Positions 9,610 to 18,243 of a stretch of DNA of 23,252 bases are shown piece by piece (the first letter of the stretch is position 1; each line of letters opens with the position of its first letter). The notes beneath the pieces are model-generated. The model was not told where the DNA came from. It did no database searches and was given only the letters and a program-made list of their open reading frames with translations. The stretch comes from Halieaceae bacterium UBA3479 (GTDB taxonomy: Bacteria; Pseudomonadota; Gammaproteobacteria; Pseudomonadales; Halieaceae), in assembly GCA_002377985.1 (NCBI GenBank), contig DFQW01000081.1:13277-36528 (forward strand). The letters run 5' to 3'. The position numbers and the translations under genes were made by a program.

Positions 9610-10373
9610 GAGGGGTTTTGCTATCAGTATGCGCGCTACTCGCAGCGGTGACGCAGGCGGCAACTGTTGTCGACAGGGACTACGCGCCGCCGGCGCCCGC
9701 TCCCGCTCCCTGGGCTGATGCGGAGCCGCGCGCGGAGCCACTCCTTCGCTACGGCAACATAAGCCCGTATGAGGTGAACGGTGCGCGCTACGAAGTCCTC
9801 GGTACCAGTGAGGGCTATCGAGAAAGGGGCCGCGCTTCATGGTATGGCATGAAGTTTCAAGGGCGACCGACGTCGAACGGAGAGATATACGATGTTTATG
9901 GTGCCACCGCGGCCCATCGCTCTTTGCCAATTCCGAGTTATGTGCGAGTGAAAAACCTGCAGAATCAGCGCGCTGTGATCTTACGGGTCAATGACCGTGG
10001 TCCCTTTGCTGCGGATCGCATTATCGATGTGTCTTATCAGGCCGCCGTAGCGCTCGGATTCTCGGAGGAAGGTACCGCCGAGGTGGAAGTGGAGGCGCTC
10101 CCTCAAAAAGGAACCGAAGACCGCAGGAGCCAGCCAGCGACTGCCCATCGTTATTTACAGATTGGGGCGTTTTCGTCGTGGCAGACGGCGCTTGATTTGG
10201 CGCGAACTTTACAGCGGCGATGGGGTCAGAACTGGTATGTGTCTCCAGTCGATGTCGATGGAAAGCGATTGCATCGCGTGAGGTTGGGGCCATTCGACGG
10301 GCAAACAGCCTTGGAATGGATGCGCGGAGAGTTGCTGGATCAGGGGTTCCCGGAGCCTTTGCGCTTACCCTGA
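9606..10373 (+). CDS. rlpA: RlpA septal-ring lytic transglycosylase with SPOR domain
   Basis: RlpA-family protein of 255 aa: signal peptide (1 to about 18, ending VTQA), a Pro/Ala-rich linker (28-36), a double-psi beta-barrel domain (about 74-160) and a C-terminal SPOR domain (181-252) that binds denuded glycans at the septum. H104 and D130 are 26 residues apart, the same spacing as the residues I recall being catalytic in P. aeruginosa RlpA (H131 and D157), so it is probably an active glycosidase on naked glycan. The start is TTG at 9606, overlapping the mltB stop (TTGA), with GGAGAAGG at 9594-9601. Unlike classical RlpA lipoproteins there is no convincing lipobox: C9 in LSVC is very near the N-terminus. 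Confidence 0.9.
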   Translation: MRGVLLSVCALLAAVTQAATVVDRDYAPPAPAPAPWADAEPRAEPLLRYGNISPYEVNGARYEVLGTSEGYRERGRASWYGMKFQGRPTSNGEIYDVYGATAAHRSLPIPSYVRVKNLQNQRAVILRVNDRGPFAADRIIDVSYQAAVALGFSEEGTAEVEVEALPQKGTEDRRSQPATAHRYLQIGAFSSWQTALDLARTLQRRWGQNWYVSPVDVDGKRLHRVRLGPFDGQTALEWMRGELLDQGFPEPLRLP

Positions 10374-10403
10374 AACCTGACGTGCTTTGGATTCGCCGCG
10401 GAT

Positions 10404-10412
10404 TGTTACACT
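10404..10412 (+). promoter_or_regulatory. Possible extended -10 promoter element before dacA
   Basis: TGTTACACT, an extended -10 (TGn plus TACACT at 10407-10412), lies 46 bases before the dacA GTG in the 85-base rlpA-dacA gap, the first substantial gap in this plus-strand block. There is no good -35 at 17 bases; TTGGAT (10387-10392) is only 14 bases away. It would allow dacA-ybeD-lipB to be read apart from the upstream run. Confidence 0.3.
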
Positions 10413-10458
10413 GCCGGGCGACGGCCGAATTAATGTCGAGAGTGTGAAGAGGACAGTC

Positions 10459-11631
10459 GTGCAGAATTTAAGAAGTTGGTTATTCGGATTTACCCTAGTG
10501 AATCTGCTGGGAGTGACCAACGTGATTGCCAATGCGGGCTTGGTACCGGCACCGCCCGCAATCAATGCAGACTCCTATATTCTGGTGGATTTCGATACGG
10601 GTGAGGTGTTGGTGGAACACAATCCCGATCTGAAACTGCCGCCAGCCAGTCTGACTAAACTGATGACGGCTTATATTCTCGCGCAGGAGGTTGACTTGGG
10701 CCGCCTGAGCTTGGATGACATCGTCCCTGTAAGTAGAAACGCCTGGTCCCAGAACCCCATTTTTAACGGGTCTTCGTTGATGTGGATCGAGCCTGGCAAG
10801 CCGGTCACAGTGGCGGAGCTGGAGCGAGGCATCGTTATTTCTTCGGGCAATGACGCCACCGTGGCCATCGCCGAGCATATCGCTGGTAGCGAGCAGGCTT
10901 TCGTTGATCTGATGAATCAGTATGCCGGTGAGATGAACCTGACCAGCACCCACTTCGAGAACAGCCACGGGCTGCCGCATCCGGATCACCTGTCGACGGC
11001 CAGGGATCTCGCTGCCCTGGCAATAGCGGCGATTCGTGATCACCCCGACCGCTACGCGGTCTACAAAGAACGAAGCTATACCTACAATGACATCACGCAA
11101 TACAACCGCAACCACCTGTTGCGCGAGGACGAGACCGTCGACGGTCTGAAAACCGGATACACCCGCGAGGCGGGGTATGGGTTGGTGGCGTCGGCGAAGC
11201 GTGAGGGCATGCGCTTGGTTTCTGTGGTGATGGGAAGCAGTTCTACCTTGAGCCGCAAGGCCGAAACCCGCAGTCTGCTGAACTATGGTTTTCGGTTTTA
11301 CGAGACCCTGCGACCACTCGCTCCGGGACAAGCGCTCTCTGAGGAGCGCGTTTGGAAAGGGCTTAGTGAGCAGGTTTCACTGGGTGTCAGTGGTGAGCTT
11401 GTACTGACCTTGCCACGCGCCAGTGCCGAGATCAGCACAGCGATTGAGGTAGAGACACCCCTCATGGCACCCTTGGTAAAGGGAGATATTGTCGGGCGAA
11501 TCGTGCTGAGTAGAGGCGGAGAGCCAGTAGCCGAGGTGCCCCTCGAAGTGCTCGAAAGTGTTGAGCCTGCCGGTTTTTTTGCGCGGTTATGGGATAGCCT
11601 TGTACTGTGGTTTCAGGGGTTGTTCGGCTAA
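10459..11631 (+). CDS. dacA: D-alanyl-D-alanine carboxypeptidase (PBP5/6 type)
   Basis: Class C PBP that removes the terminal D-Ala of pentapeptide stems, controlling cross-linking; periplasmic and membrane-tethered. It is 390 aa. A signal peptide ending near IANA (22-26) precedes the peptidase S11 domain with SLTK (64-67), SGN (129-131) and KTG (231-233), then a beta-rich C-terminal domain. The final residues, about 371-390 (FFARLWDSLVLWFQGLFG), form the amphipathic membrane anchor typical of PBP5. The frame opens at 10387, but the GTG at 10459 has AAGAGGA at 10447-10453 five bases upstream and gives a proper signal peptide; a GTG at 10444 is an alternative. Six bases separate its stop from ybeD. 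Confidence 0.94.
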   Translation: MQNLRSWLFGFTLVNLLGVTNVIANAGLVPAPPAINADSYILVDFDTGEVLVEHNPDLKLPPASLTKLMTAYILAQEVDLGRLSLDDIVPVSRNAWSQNPIFNGSSLMWIEPGKPVTVAELERGIVISSGNDATVAIAEHIAGSEQAFVDLMNQYAGEMNLTSTHFENSHGLPHPDHLSTARDLAALAIAAIRDHPDRYAVYKERSYTYNDITQYNRNHLLREDETVDGLKTGYTREAGYGLVASAKREGMRLVSVVMGSSSTLSRKAETRSLLNYGFRFYETLRPLAPGQALSEERVWKGLSEQVSLGVSGELVLTLPRASAEISTAIEVETPLMAPLVKGDIVGRIVLSRGGEPVAEVPLEVLESVEPAGFFARLWDSLVLWFQGLFG

Positions 11632-11637
11632 ACCGCC

Positions 11638-11904
11638 GTGAGCGTCGACCCCCCCAAGATTATCTTTCCCTGTCCCTATCCGATTAAGGTGCTTGGCAGG
11701 GCCGACGATGCGTTTCGCGTCACGGTGCTCAGTATTTTTGATCGCTACGCGCCCGGCTTTAGTCGGGATAATGTAGTGATAAAAGACTCAAAAAAAGGCA
11801 CTTTTCAATCCATCACCGTCACCATCGAAGCGCAGAGCGAGGCACAATTGCGTCTGATTCATCAGGAATTGATGGGCACGGGTTTGGTTTCTATGGTGAT
11901 CTAG
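11638..11904 (+). CDS. ybeD: YbeD-family protein (DUF493)
   Basis: An 88-aa protein of the UPF0250/DUF493 family, recognised by FPCPYPIKVLG (10-20), the RYAPGFS segment (36-42), SKKGTFQSITVTI (51-63) and the SMVI end. The fold is a small ACT-like ferredoxin sandwich and the family's function is not established. It almost always sits between dacA and lipB, as here, which suggests a tie to that locus but proves nothing about lipoylation. The GTG start at 11638 has no strong ribosome-binding site; it lies 6 bases after the dacA stop, so reinitiation is likely. Confidence 0.92.
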   Translation: MSVDPPKIIFPCPYPIKVLGRADDAFRVTVLSIFDRYAPGFSRDNVVIKDSKKGTFQSITVTIEAQSEAQLRLIHQELMGTGLVSMVI

Positions 11905-11908
11905 TGTC

Positions 11909-12526
11909 ATGCAATTGAGGCGTCTCGGTCTGGTCGATTTTGCACCTACCTTTGAGTCGATGAAGGCTTTTACCGCGGCCCGAACGGCGACTACCGAGGA
12001 CGAAATTTGGTTACTGCAACATTCCCCGGTGTACACCCAGGGATTGTCGGGTAAGGCCGAGCATGTCTTGGATGCAGGCAATATTCCGGTGGTTCACATA
12101 GATCGCGGTGGTCAGGTGACCTTCCACGGTCCGGGTCAGTGGGTGGCTTACGTTCTCTATGATCTCAGGCGAGCGGGCGTGACGATTCGAGATCTGGTGG
12201 AACGCCTCGAGCGGGCGGTTATCAATGTCTTGGCCGATCTCGGCATCACCGCCTACGGCGATCCGTCGGCCAGAGGTGTCTATGTGGAGGGCAGAAAGAT
12301 AGCGGCCCTTGGGCTGAAGGTGAGCCGAGGAAGGAGCTACCACGGTTTGTCTCTCAACGCAGATATGGATTTGGCCCCGTTCTTGGGCATTAATCCCTGC
12401 GGCTACGAAGGGCTCGAGGTGACATCGGTGGTGCGAGAGCTGGGTGTGGATCGCGCGGTGGACTTGTCGGATCTGGGAGAGCGACTGCTTCATCACCTTG
12501 AGCAGGTCTTGCGCCCGGAGGCCTGA
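11909..12526 (+). CDS. lipB: Octanoyl-[acyl-carrier-protein] transferase LipB
   Basis: Moves octanoyl groups from ACP to the lipoyl domains of 2-oxoacid dehydrogenases and the glycine cleavage H protein, the first step of endogenous lipoate synthesis. It is 205 aa. RGGQVTFHGPGQ (66-77) forms the substrate pocket. The Cys/Lys catalytic pair is C164 in INPCGYEG and K130 in the GRKIAALG motif, matching C169/K135 of E. coli. The ATG at 11909 follows the ybeD stop by 4 bases with GGTGAT at 11895-11900. lipA, normally next, is not here; the following gene is prfC. Confidence 0.96.
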   Translation: MQLRRLGLVDFAPTFESMKAFTAARTATTEDEIWLLQHSPVYTQGLSGKAEHVLDAGNIPVVHIDRGGQVTFHGPGQWVAYVLYDLRRAGVTIRDLVERLERAVINVLADLGITAYGDPSARGVYVEGRKIAALGLKVSRGRSYHGLSLNADMDLAPFLGINPCGYEGLEVTSVVRELGVDRAVDLSDLGERLLHHLEQVLRPEA

Positions 12527-12551
12527 CGTTCCCTGATTTGGCTGGCATAAT
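12523..12551 (+). promoter_or_regulatory. Probable promoter of prfC
   Basis: A -35 CTGACG (12523-12528) overlaps the end of lipB and is followed after 17 bases by an extended -10, TGG-CATAAT (12543-12551, hexamer 12546-12551). Transcription would start near 12558, giving a leader of about 17 bases that still holds the AGGAG ribosome-binding site. Confidence 0.5.
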
Positions 12552-12574
12552 CCGCCGTCCTCTTAGGAGCCACC

Positions 12575-14152
12575 ATGTCTGACTTACAGCGCGATATAGA
12601 TGCTCGCCGCACCTTTGCCATCATTTCTCACCCGGACGCGGGTAAAACAACAATGACAGAGAAATTGCTGTTGTTGGGTCAGGCGATTCAGGTTGCCGGA
12701 TCAGTCAAAGGTAAACGGGGGCCTCACGCGACTTCAGATTGGATGACGCTGGAGCAGGAGCGGGGTATTTCTGTGACCTCGTCGGTGATGCAGTTTCCCT
12801 ACCGAAACCGCTGGGTCAATTTGCTCGATACGCCGGGCCACGAGGATTTTTCTGAGGATACCTACCGTACGCTGACAGCCGTGGATTCTGCGCTGATGGT
12901 AATCGATGGTGCCAAAGGCGTGGAGGATCGCACGATCAAGTTGATGAACGTGTGTCGGCTGCGCGATACGCCCATTCTGACCTTCATCAACAAGCTGGAT
13001 CGAGATATTCGAGACCCGGTGGAACTGGTTGATGAGGTCGAGGAAGTACTGGGTATCGCGGGCGCCCCCATCAACTGGCCTATCGGTATGGGGCGGGACT
13101 TCAAGGGTGTCTACAATCTTTATACCGATATCCTGCACTGCTTCAGTCCCGGGAGTGGCACCGTGCTGGCGGATGAAAAATTGATTGCCGGACTGGATTC
13201 CGACCCGGCCCGAGCGCTGTTGGGCGAGGACTACGATGCGTTTGTCGAGGAGATCGAGCTGGTTCGGGGCGCGTCGCATGAATTTGATCTGGCCGCGTTC
13301 CTGAGCGGGCAGCTGACGCCGGTATTTTTTGGCACCGCATTGGGTAACTTTGGTGTCCGTGAAATGTTAAACGATTTCGTCGAGTGGGCGCCCGCTCCCC
13401 AACCCAGAGCATCGACCGAGCGCATTGTCGAAGCATCTCAAGCGGATTTCACAGGTTTTGTATTCAAGATTCAGGCGAATATGGATCCCAAGCACCGAGA
13501 TCGCATCGCCTTCATGCGTATTTGTTCGGGTCGCTATGAAAAGGGTATGAAGATGCGCCACGTCCGTATTGAAAAAGACGTTCGCATTGCCGACGCCGTG
13601 ACCTTTCGCGCGGGTGATCGCACCCTGGTGGAGTCAGCGGTAGCCGGAGATATCATTGGCCTTCACAATCATGGCACGATCCAGATCGGCGACACCTTCA
13701 CGACGGGCGAAGCAATCCGCTTTACCGGCATTCCTCATTTTGCGCCGGAGCTGTTTCGTCGCATCCGGCTAAAAGACCCTATGAAAGCCAAGGCGCTGCA
13801 GAAGGGATTGCAGCAATTGTCTGAGGAGGGTTCCACTCAGGTTTTTTCGCCGTTGAATAGCAGCGACCTGATTGTAGGGGCTGTCGGACAACTGCAGTTT
13901 GATGTCGTCGCTTATCGACTTGCCGACGAGTACAAGGTCGAAGCCCTGTACGAGCCCGTCAACGTTTACACAGCACGCTGGGTAGAGGCAGCCGACGCTC
14001 GCAAGCTTGAGGAGTTTCGCAAAAAAGCCGCTGATCACTTGTCCGAAGACGGGGGCGGCTACCTCACTTATTTAGCGCCTACCCGAGTCAATCTTTCTCT
14101 GATGGAAGAACGCTGGCCGGATATTCGTTTCCGCGAGACCCGCGAACACTGA
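12575..14152 (+). CDS. prfC: Peptide chain release factor 3
   Basis: Translational GTPase that recycles RF1/RF2 from the ribosome after peptide release. It is 525 aa, against 529 in E. coli. G1 P-loop SHPDAGKTT (18-26), the G2 region ERGISVTSS (62-70), G3 DTPGHED (85-91) and G4 NKLD (139-142) are all intact, and the C-terminal RF3 domain ends in the normal place. SHPDAGKTT and the lack of an EF-G domain IV/V architecture separate it from EF-G. AGGAG before ATG 12575 is a strong ribosome-binding site. It converges on the glutathione peroxidase gene with only 6 bases between stop codons and no visible terminator. Confidence 0.97.
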   Translation: MSDLQRDIDARRTFAIISHPDAGKTTMTEKLLLLGQAIQVAGSVKGKRGPHATSDWMTLEQERGISVTSSVMQFPYRNRWVNLLDTPGHEDFSEDTYRTLTAVDSALMVIDGAKGVEDRTIKLMNVCRLRDTPILTFINKLDRDIRDPVELVDEVEEVLGIAGAPINWPIGMGRDFKGVYNLYTDILHCFSPGSGTVLADEKLIAGLDSDPARALLGEDYDAFVEEIELVRGASHEFDLAAFLSGQLTPVFFGTALGNFGVREMLNDFVEWAPAPQPRASTERIVEASQADFTGFVFKIQANMDPKHRDRIAFMRICSGRYEKGMKMRHVRIEKDVRIADAVTFRAGDRTLVESAVAGDIIGLHNHGTIQIGDTFTTGEAIRFTGIPHFAPELFRRIRLKDPMKAKALQKGLQQLSEEGSTQVFSPLNSSDLIVGAVGQLQFDVVAYRLADEYKVEALYEPVNVYTARWVEAADARKLEEFRKKAADHLSEDGGGYLTYLAPTRVNLSLMEERWPDIRFRETREH

Positions 14153-14158
14153 GCGTTG

Positions 14159-14638
14159 TCAGAGTAGCGCTTCGATGTCCGCAGCAATAGCTTCGGGTTT
14201 GGTCGAAGGGGAATAGCGCTTAACGACCTTCCCCTGTTGATTGACCAGAAACTTGGTGAAGTTCCACTTGATCCCTTTGCTGCCGAGCACCCCGGGCGCC
14301 TCCTTTTTAAGGTGTGCAAAGAGAGGGTGACTGGCTGCCCCGTTAACTTCGATTTTGCTGAACAGCGGAAAGGTGGTTTGGTAGTTCATCTCGCAAAAGG
14401 ACTGAATTTCGGTGTCGGTTCCGGGTTCCTGCGCGCCAAACTGGTTGCAGGGGAAGGCAAGGACCGAAAAACCCCGTGTTCCATACTGCTGCTGCAGTGA
14501 CTCAAGTCCGGTGTATTGCGGGGTGAAACCGCACTTTGATGCGGTATTGACTATCAATACAACCTGCCCCTGAAATTGAGCCAGTGAGGTTTCTTCACCA
14601 CTAGCTAGCTTTGCCGAGAAATCATGCACGGTGCTCAC
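14159..14638 (-). CDS. Glutathione peroxidase family protein (thioredoxin/glutathione-dependent)
   Basis: A 159-aa thioredoxin-fold peroxidase that reduces hydroperoxides. The peroxidatic residue is a cysteine, C36 in NTASKCGFT, not selenocysteine. Q70 (in FGAQEPG), W125 and N126 (WNFTKF) complete the catalytic tetrad. FPCNQFG (62-68) is the family signature, and C82 is in the position of the resolving cysteine of thioredoxin-dependent members, so the reductant may be thioredoxin rather than glutathione. No signal peptide, so probably cytoplasmic. The start is GTG at 14638-14636 with GGAG seven bases upstream. It lies 55 bases after the glutamine synthetase-family gene on the same strand. BtuE of E. 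coli is a homologue. Confidence 0.93.
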   Translation of the reverse strand: MSTVHDFSAKLASGEETSLAQFQGQVVLIVNTASKCGFTPQYTGLESLQQQYGTRGFSVLAFPCNQFGAQEPGTDTEIQSFCEMNYQTTFPLFSKIEVNGAASHPLFAHLKKEAPGVLGSKGIKWNFTKFLVNQQGKVVKRYSPSTKPEAIAADIEALL

Positions 14639-14693
14639 GTGTCACTCCGTTGCTGGATGATGGGGAAAATGGATCTGCCGCAAGCCACTATTG

Positions 14694-16037
14694 CTAGGCC
14701 GAGAGGTAGGTTTCCAGTTCAAAATCGGTTACCCGTCTCTCAAACTCAGCCAGTTCCTGTCGCTTCAGTTCGGCGAACGCGGTCTGGAATGGCGCGCTCA
14801 GATAATCGCGCACGCTCTGCGAGCGAGAGAAGCGATTAATCGCGTCGGCCATGTGGCTGGGCAAGTGACTATTATCGATATCGTCTGTCCAGGCATTGCC
14901 CGCAATTGGCGGCGGGGCTGTCATACCCTTCTCCAGACCCATCAAAATGCCTGCCAACAGCGCTGCAATGGCCAAGTAGGGGTTGCTGTCGGCGCCGGCC
15001 ACGCGGTGCTCTATGCGCGTTGCCGCACTGGGACTGGCGGGAATTCTCAGTGCGGTTGTCCTGTTGTCGTAACCCCAGTTGGGTTGCGTAGGGGCGTGGT
15101 TTCCGGGCTGGAAACGGCGATACGCGTTGTAGCTCGGTGCAAAAATAAGCTGAGTATCCGGCATCATAGCGATACAGCCAGCGACGGCCTGATGCAGTAA
15201 TGGTGTGCCTTCCAATGTGCCGCTATCAAAAACATTGTTGCCCGCTTCATCCAGCAGGCTGCAATGCATATGCATTCCATTCCCTGCTTGATTCTCCATG
15301 GGTTTGGGCATAAAGCTTGCAAGCGTATCGAAGCGTGCCGCAACCGCACTGATGCCTCGCTGCATACGCACGACCTGATCGCAGTAGGAGAGGGCGTCAT
15401 CAGAATAGGCAACGTTGATTTCATATTGCGCAGGCGCTGCTTCTTTCAGGACGCCCTCATACGGAAGGTTCTGGACGGCAAAGGTCTCTCTTAATACTTC
15501 CAGCAATTCTGCATGTTCGTCCAAAGCACCCAGTCCGTAGAGGTTGCCGCCAGTGAGAGACTCCTCCGGCAAAGCCTCGCGCAGAGACAGCCCTTCGGCG
15601 GGGCGATTAAAAAGATTGAACTCCAGTTCGATCGCAACGCGCGGGTAGAGACCGCGGTCAGCCAACGCCGCTACAACTTTGGTCAGTACCTGACGTGGAT
15701 CCCAGAGGGAGGGCGCGCCATCCTCTCTGAACATCGTGAGAACGACCTGCGCCTGATCTATTCCTCTGGCACTCAGCGAGGGGGCGAGCGAACCTTCCAC
15801 CACGCGGCACCATCCGTCGATGTCACCGTTTTCGAGACAAATGCTGGGGACATCCCGCCCCCACATGTCTTGTGCGACCGCAGACTCGGGCAGCTTGATG
15901 CCCTCTGCAAGCAGCGAGGAAAGTTTATCCACCGGCAGCCATTTACCGCGCGCAGCGCCATTACAGTCAGTAATGAGCGCCTCTACCATTTCGATGTCGG
16001 GGAACTCGGCCAGCAGTTTTTTTGCTTCCGGATGCAT
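14694..16037 (-). CDS. Glutamine synthetase family protein, PuuA-like (gamma-glutamylpolyamine synthetase type)
   Basis: ATP-dependent glutamate-amine ligase of 447 aa. The N-terminal beta-grasp domain has ITDCNGAARGKWLP (22-35). The catalytic domain has ELEF (137-140) for metal binding, GNGMHMHCSL (252-261), SYNAYRRFQPG (302-312), NRTTALRIP (325-333) and EHRVAGADSNPYLA (343-356). The overall pattern, especially YNAYRRFQPG and RVAGADxNPYL, resembles PuuA (gamma-glutamylputrescine synthetase) rather than GlnA, and the GlnA adenylylation loop is not evident. The true amine (putrescine, ethanolamine, another) cannot be read from the sequence, and no other puu gene is nearby. The frame opens at 16106; the ATG at 16037 fits the family and has GACGAG about 7 bases upstream. 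Confidence 0.85.
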   Translation of the reverse strand: MHPEAKKLLAEFPDIEMVEALITDCNGAARGKWLPVDKLSSLLAEGIKLPESAVAQDMWGRDVPSICLENGDIDGWCRVVEGSLAPSLSARGIDQAQVVLTMFREDGAPSLWDPRQVLTKVVAALADRGLYPRVAIELEFNLFNRPAEGLSLREALPEESLTGGNLYGLGALDEHAELLEVLRETFAVQNLPYEGVLKEAAPAQYEINVAYSDDALSYCDQVVRMQRGISAVAARFDTLASFMPKPMENQAGNGMHMHCSLLDEAGNNVFDSGTLEGTPLLHQAVAGCIAMMPDTQLIFAPSYNAYRRFQPGNHAPTQPNWGYDNRTTALRIPASPSAATRIEHRVAGADSNPYLAIAALLAGILMGLEKGMTAPPPIAGNAWTDDIDNSHLPSHMADAINRFSRSQSVRDYLSAPFQTAFAELKRQELAEFERRVTDFELETYLSA

Positions 16038-16284
16038 GATGTATCTCGTCTTTGAGGCGACGGAGTTTACCGACGTAATCGCGCCCTCACCAGACGGAAC
16101 CCGCACTATTTCACGTGCTTTTCAGCGCTCTGTGCACTTTTCCCAGTGTGCGCCGCCCGTATCTCAATGGGCGACCTGATTGCCAATGCGCCTTTGCGCA
16201 CCTGATGGGGTTGTTCGGCGACTGATTTGGCGCGAGTGGGTATGCTTTATAACGGGCCGGGATATGACACCTTCCAGCCAGTAG
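16038..16284. other. Non-coding region between proS and the glutamine synthetase-family gene
   Basis: A 247-base gap between two minus-strand genes, long for this compact window. It contains the inverted repeat TGCGC-CTTT-GCGCA (16187-16200) and a weaker CGCCC/GGGCG pair upstream of it near 16153-16173. On the minus strand a TATAAA (16251-16246) could be a -10 but no matching -35 is seen. No clear rho-independent terminator for proS and no convincing reading frame. It probably carries the promoter of the glutamine synthetase-family gene. Confidence 0.4.
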
Positions 16285-18003
16285 CTATCGTTCCTGCAAG
16301 AATTGTCGAATCTGATCCAAGGCCGCTTCCGGGGCAACCATTTCGGTTGTGCCGTCTGAGCGTCGGGTGATTTCAATATGACCCTCGGCGAGCGAGCGTT
16401 CACCAATTGTCGCGCGTACCGGCATCCCCAGCAATTCCATCTCGGCGAACTTGACGCCCGGACGCTCGGGGCGATCGTCCATAAATACCGATAGGCCGGC
16501 AGTATTACAGGCTCTATAGAGCGCCTCGGTCGCGTCGCGGACGACGTCAGATTTGTCCATGCCCAAGGGTACGATCGCGATATCAAAAGGCGCCATGGCC
16601 GCTGGCCAAATAATGCCCTTGTCGTCATGGTTTTGCTCGATCGCGGCGGCGACAATTCGCGTGACGCCGATGCCGTAACAACCCATTACCATCGCTTGTT
16701 GACGGCCCTGATCGTCCAGCACGGTCGCATTCATGGCCTCAGAATACTTGGTCCCAAGTTGAAAGATATGTCCGACCTCGATGCCGCGGCGAATTTCCAA
16801 CGTGCCGCTACCGCAGGGGCTGGGATCACCGCTGATAATTTCTCGAATATCTGCTACCTCGAACTCAGGTACATCACGGTGCCACAGAGCGCCTCTGAGA
16901 TGATGGCCCTCCTCGTTGGCGCCACAGACAAAATCGGGCATGGTAGCCGCCGTCTGATCGACCACGATACGCACCGACATGCCCACTGGACCCAGTGAAC
17001 CGAAGCCCGCGCCCAGCCTTGCTTTGACTTCGTCGGCATCAGCCATCGTCAGTGGTGACATCAGCCCGGGTAGCTTTGCCGCCTTGATGGCATTTAGTCG
17101 ATGATCACCCCGGACGACCAGTGCGACCAGTTCATCTTGCTCGCCCTTGGCGAGCAGCGTTTTTACCGAGCGATCAGCGGGCACATCAAAATGCGCCGCG
17201 AGGTCGTCGATCGTAGTCACGCCGGGCGTGGCAAATTTTTCCAGCTCCGGGGGTGGCGTTTCGCTTGGCACCACGCTCTCGCCGGGCAAGGCAGGCGCCA
17301 ATTCGACATTGGCGGCGTAGTCGCTTTTGGTAGAAAAGGCGATCGCGTCCTCGCCGGATTCAGCTAGCACATGAAATTCGTGAGAATGATTTCCCCCGAT
17401 CGCGCCGGTGTCCGCCTCTACCGCCCGAAAATCTAGGCCCAGTCGCGAAAAGATAGTTGAGTATGCTTCGTACATACGCCAGTAGGTGTCTTCTTGCGAA
17501 GCCTGATCGATATGGAAAGAGTAAGCGTCTTTCATGATGAACTCGCGCGAGCGCATGACGCCGAAACGCGGACGTATTTCGTCACGGAATTTGGTTTGTA
17601 TCTGAAACAGATTCACGGGGAGTTGCTTGTAACTCTTGATTTCAGTTCTGGCGATGTGGGTGACGATCTCTTCGTGAGTGGGACCCAGACAAAAAGGCCG
17701 CTCGTGCCGGTCTGTCAGGCGACACAGCTCAGGGCCGTAGAGATCCCATCGGCCGGATTCCTCCCACAGTTCTCCAGGTTGCACCACGGGCATTGATACC
17801 TCTAGCGCGCCGGCACGCTCCATTTCCTCGCGAATGATTCGCTCTACATTGCGCAAGACTCTGAGGCCCAGAGGCATCCAATTGTAAATGCCCGCGGCGA
17901 CACGTCTGATTAGTCCAGCGCGCAGCATGAGTTGATGGCTGATCACCTCTGCGTCTGAGGGTGTTTCCTTCAAGGTGGAAAGTAAAAACTCGCTGGCGCG
18001 CAT
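16285..18003 (-). CDS. proS: Prolyl-tRNA synthetase (bacterial type with editing domain)
   Basis: Class IIa aminoacyl-tRNA synthetase that charges tRNA-Pro. The chosen start gives 572 aa, the same as E. coli. The catalytic core has GPTHEE (107-112), motif 2 in [17 protein letters not shown] (139-155) and motif 3 GIGVTRI (444-450). A YbaK-like INS domain (about 230-395), with the lysine K281 expected for clearing Ala-tRNA-Pro, is inserted between motifs 2 and 3, and an anticodon-binding domain ends the protein. The frame opens at 18030, but [15 protein letters not shown] from 18003 matches the family and has GGAG about 7 bases upstream. It is transcribed away from the HU-family gene. Confidence 0.97.
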   Translation of the reverse strand: MRASEFLLSTLKETPSDAEVISHQLMLRAGLIRRVAAGIYNWMPLGLRVLRNVERIIREEMERAGALEVSMPVVQPGELWEESGRWDLYGPELCRLTDRHERPFCLGPTHEEIVTHIARTEIKSYKQLPVNLFQIQTKFRDEIRPRFGVMRSREFIMKDAYSFHIDQASQEDTYWRMYEAYSTIFSRLGLDFRAVEADTGAIGGNHSHEFHVLAESGEDAIAFSTKSDYAANVELAPALPGESVVPSETPPPELEKFATPGVTTIDDLAAHFDVPADRSVKTLLAKGEQDELVALVVRGDHRLNAIKAAKLPGLMSPLTMADADEVKARLGAGFGSLGPVGMSVRIVVDQTAATMPDFVCGANEEGHHLRGALWHRDVPEFEVADIREIISGDPSPCGSGTLEIRRGIEVGHIFQLGTKYSEAMNATVLDDQGRQQAMVMGCYGIGVTRIVAAAIEQNHDDKGIIWPAAMAPFDIAIVPLGMDKSDVVRDATEALYRACNTAGLSVFMDDRPERPGVKFAEMELLGMPVRATIGERSLAEGHIEITRRSDGTTEMVAPEAALDQIRQFLQER

Positions 18004-18243
18004 GGCAGACTCCATTAACAGGAACGCCATTCTAATGTTCGAAGGTAAGCCAGTACAGACAGCGAAGGCTCACGGTTGTTACCGGCGGGCGTTTACGTAT
18101 GCATCCTGCTTTTTCCAGAGAAATATCGATAAAAACAGTCCGAAAGAGGGTTGTGTCGGGGATCGGAGTGGTGTTGAATCTCGACGACTGCGGGCAGCCG
18201 CTTGTCTCTTACAAAACCATCCATTTAAAGAGGTGTTAACTTA

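Noticed and set aside
10495..11331. Long minus-strand frame opposite dacA
   Set aside because: Antisense of a well-supported PBP5-type gene; its composition is rich in His/Gln/Arg, as typical of shadow frames.
16187..16200. TGCGC-CTTT-GCGCA as a terminator of proS
   Set aside because: Only a 5-bp stem, with no T-tract in the minus-strand direction; left as a minor repeat.
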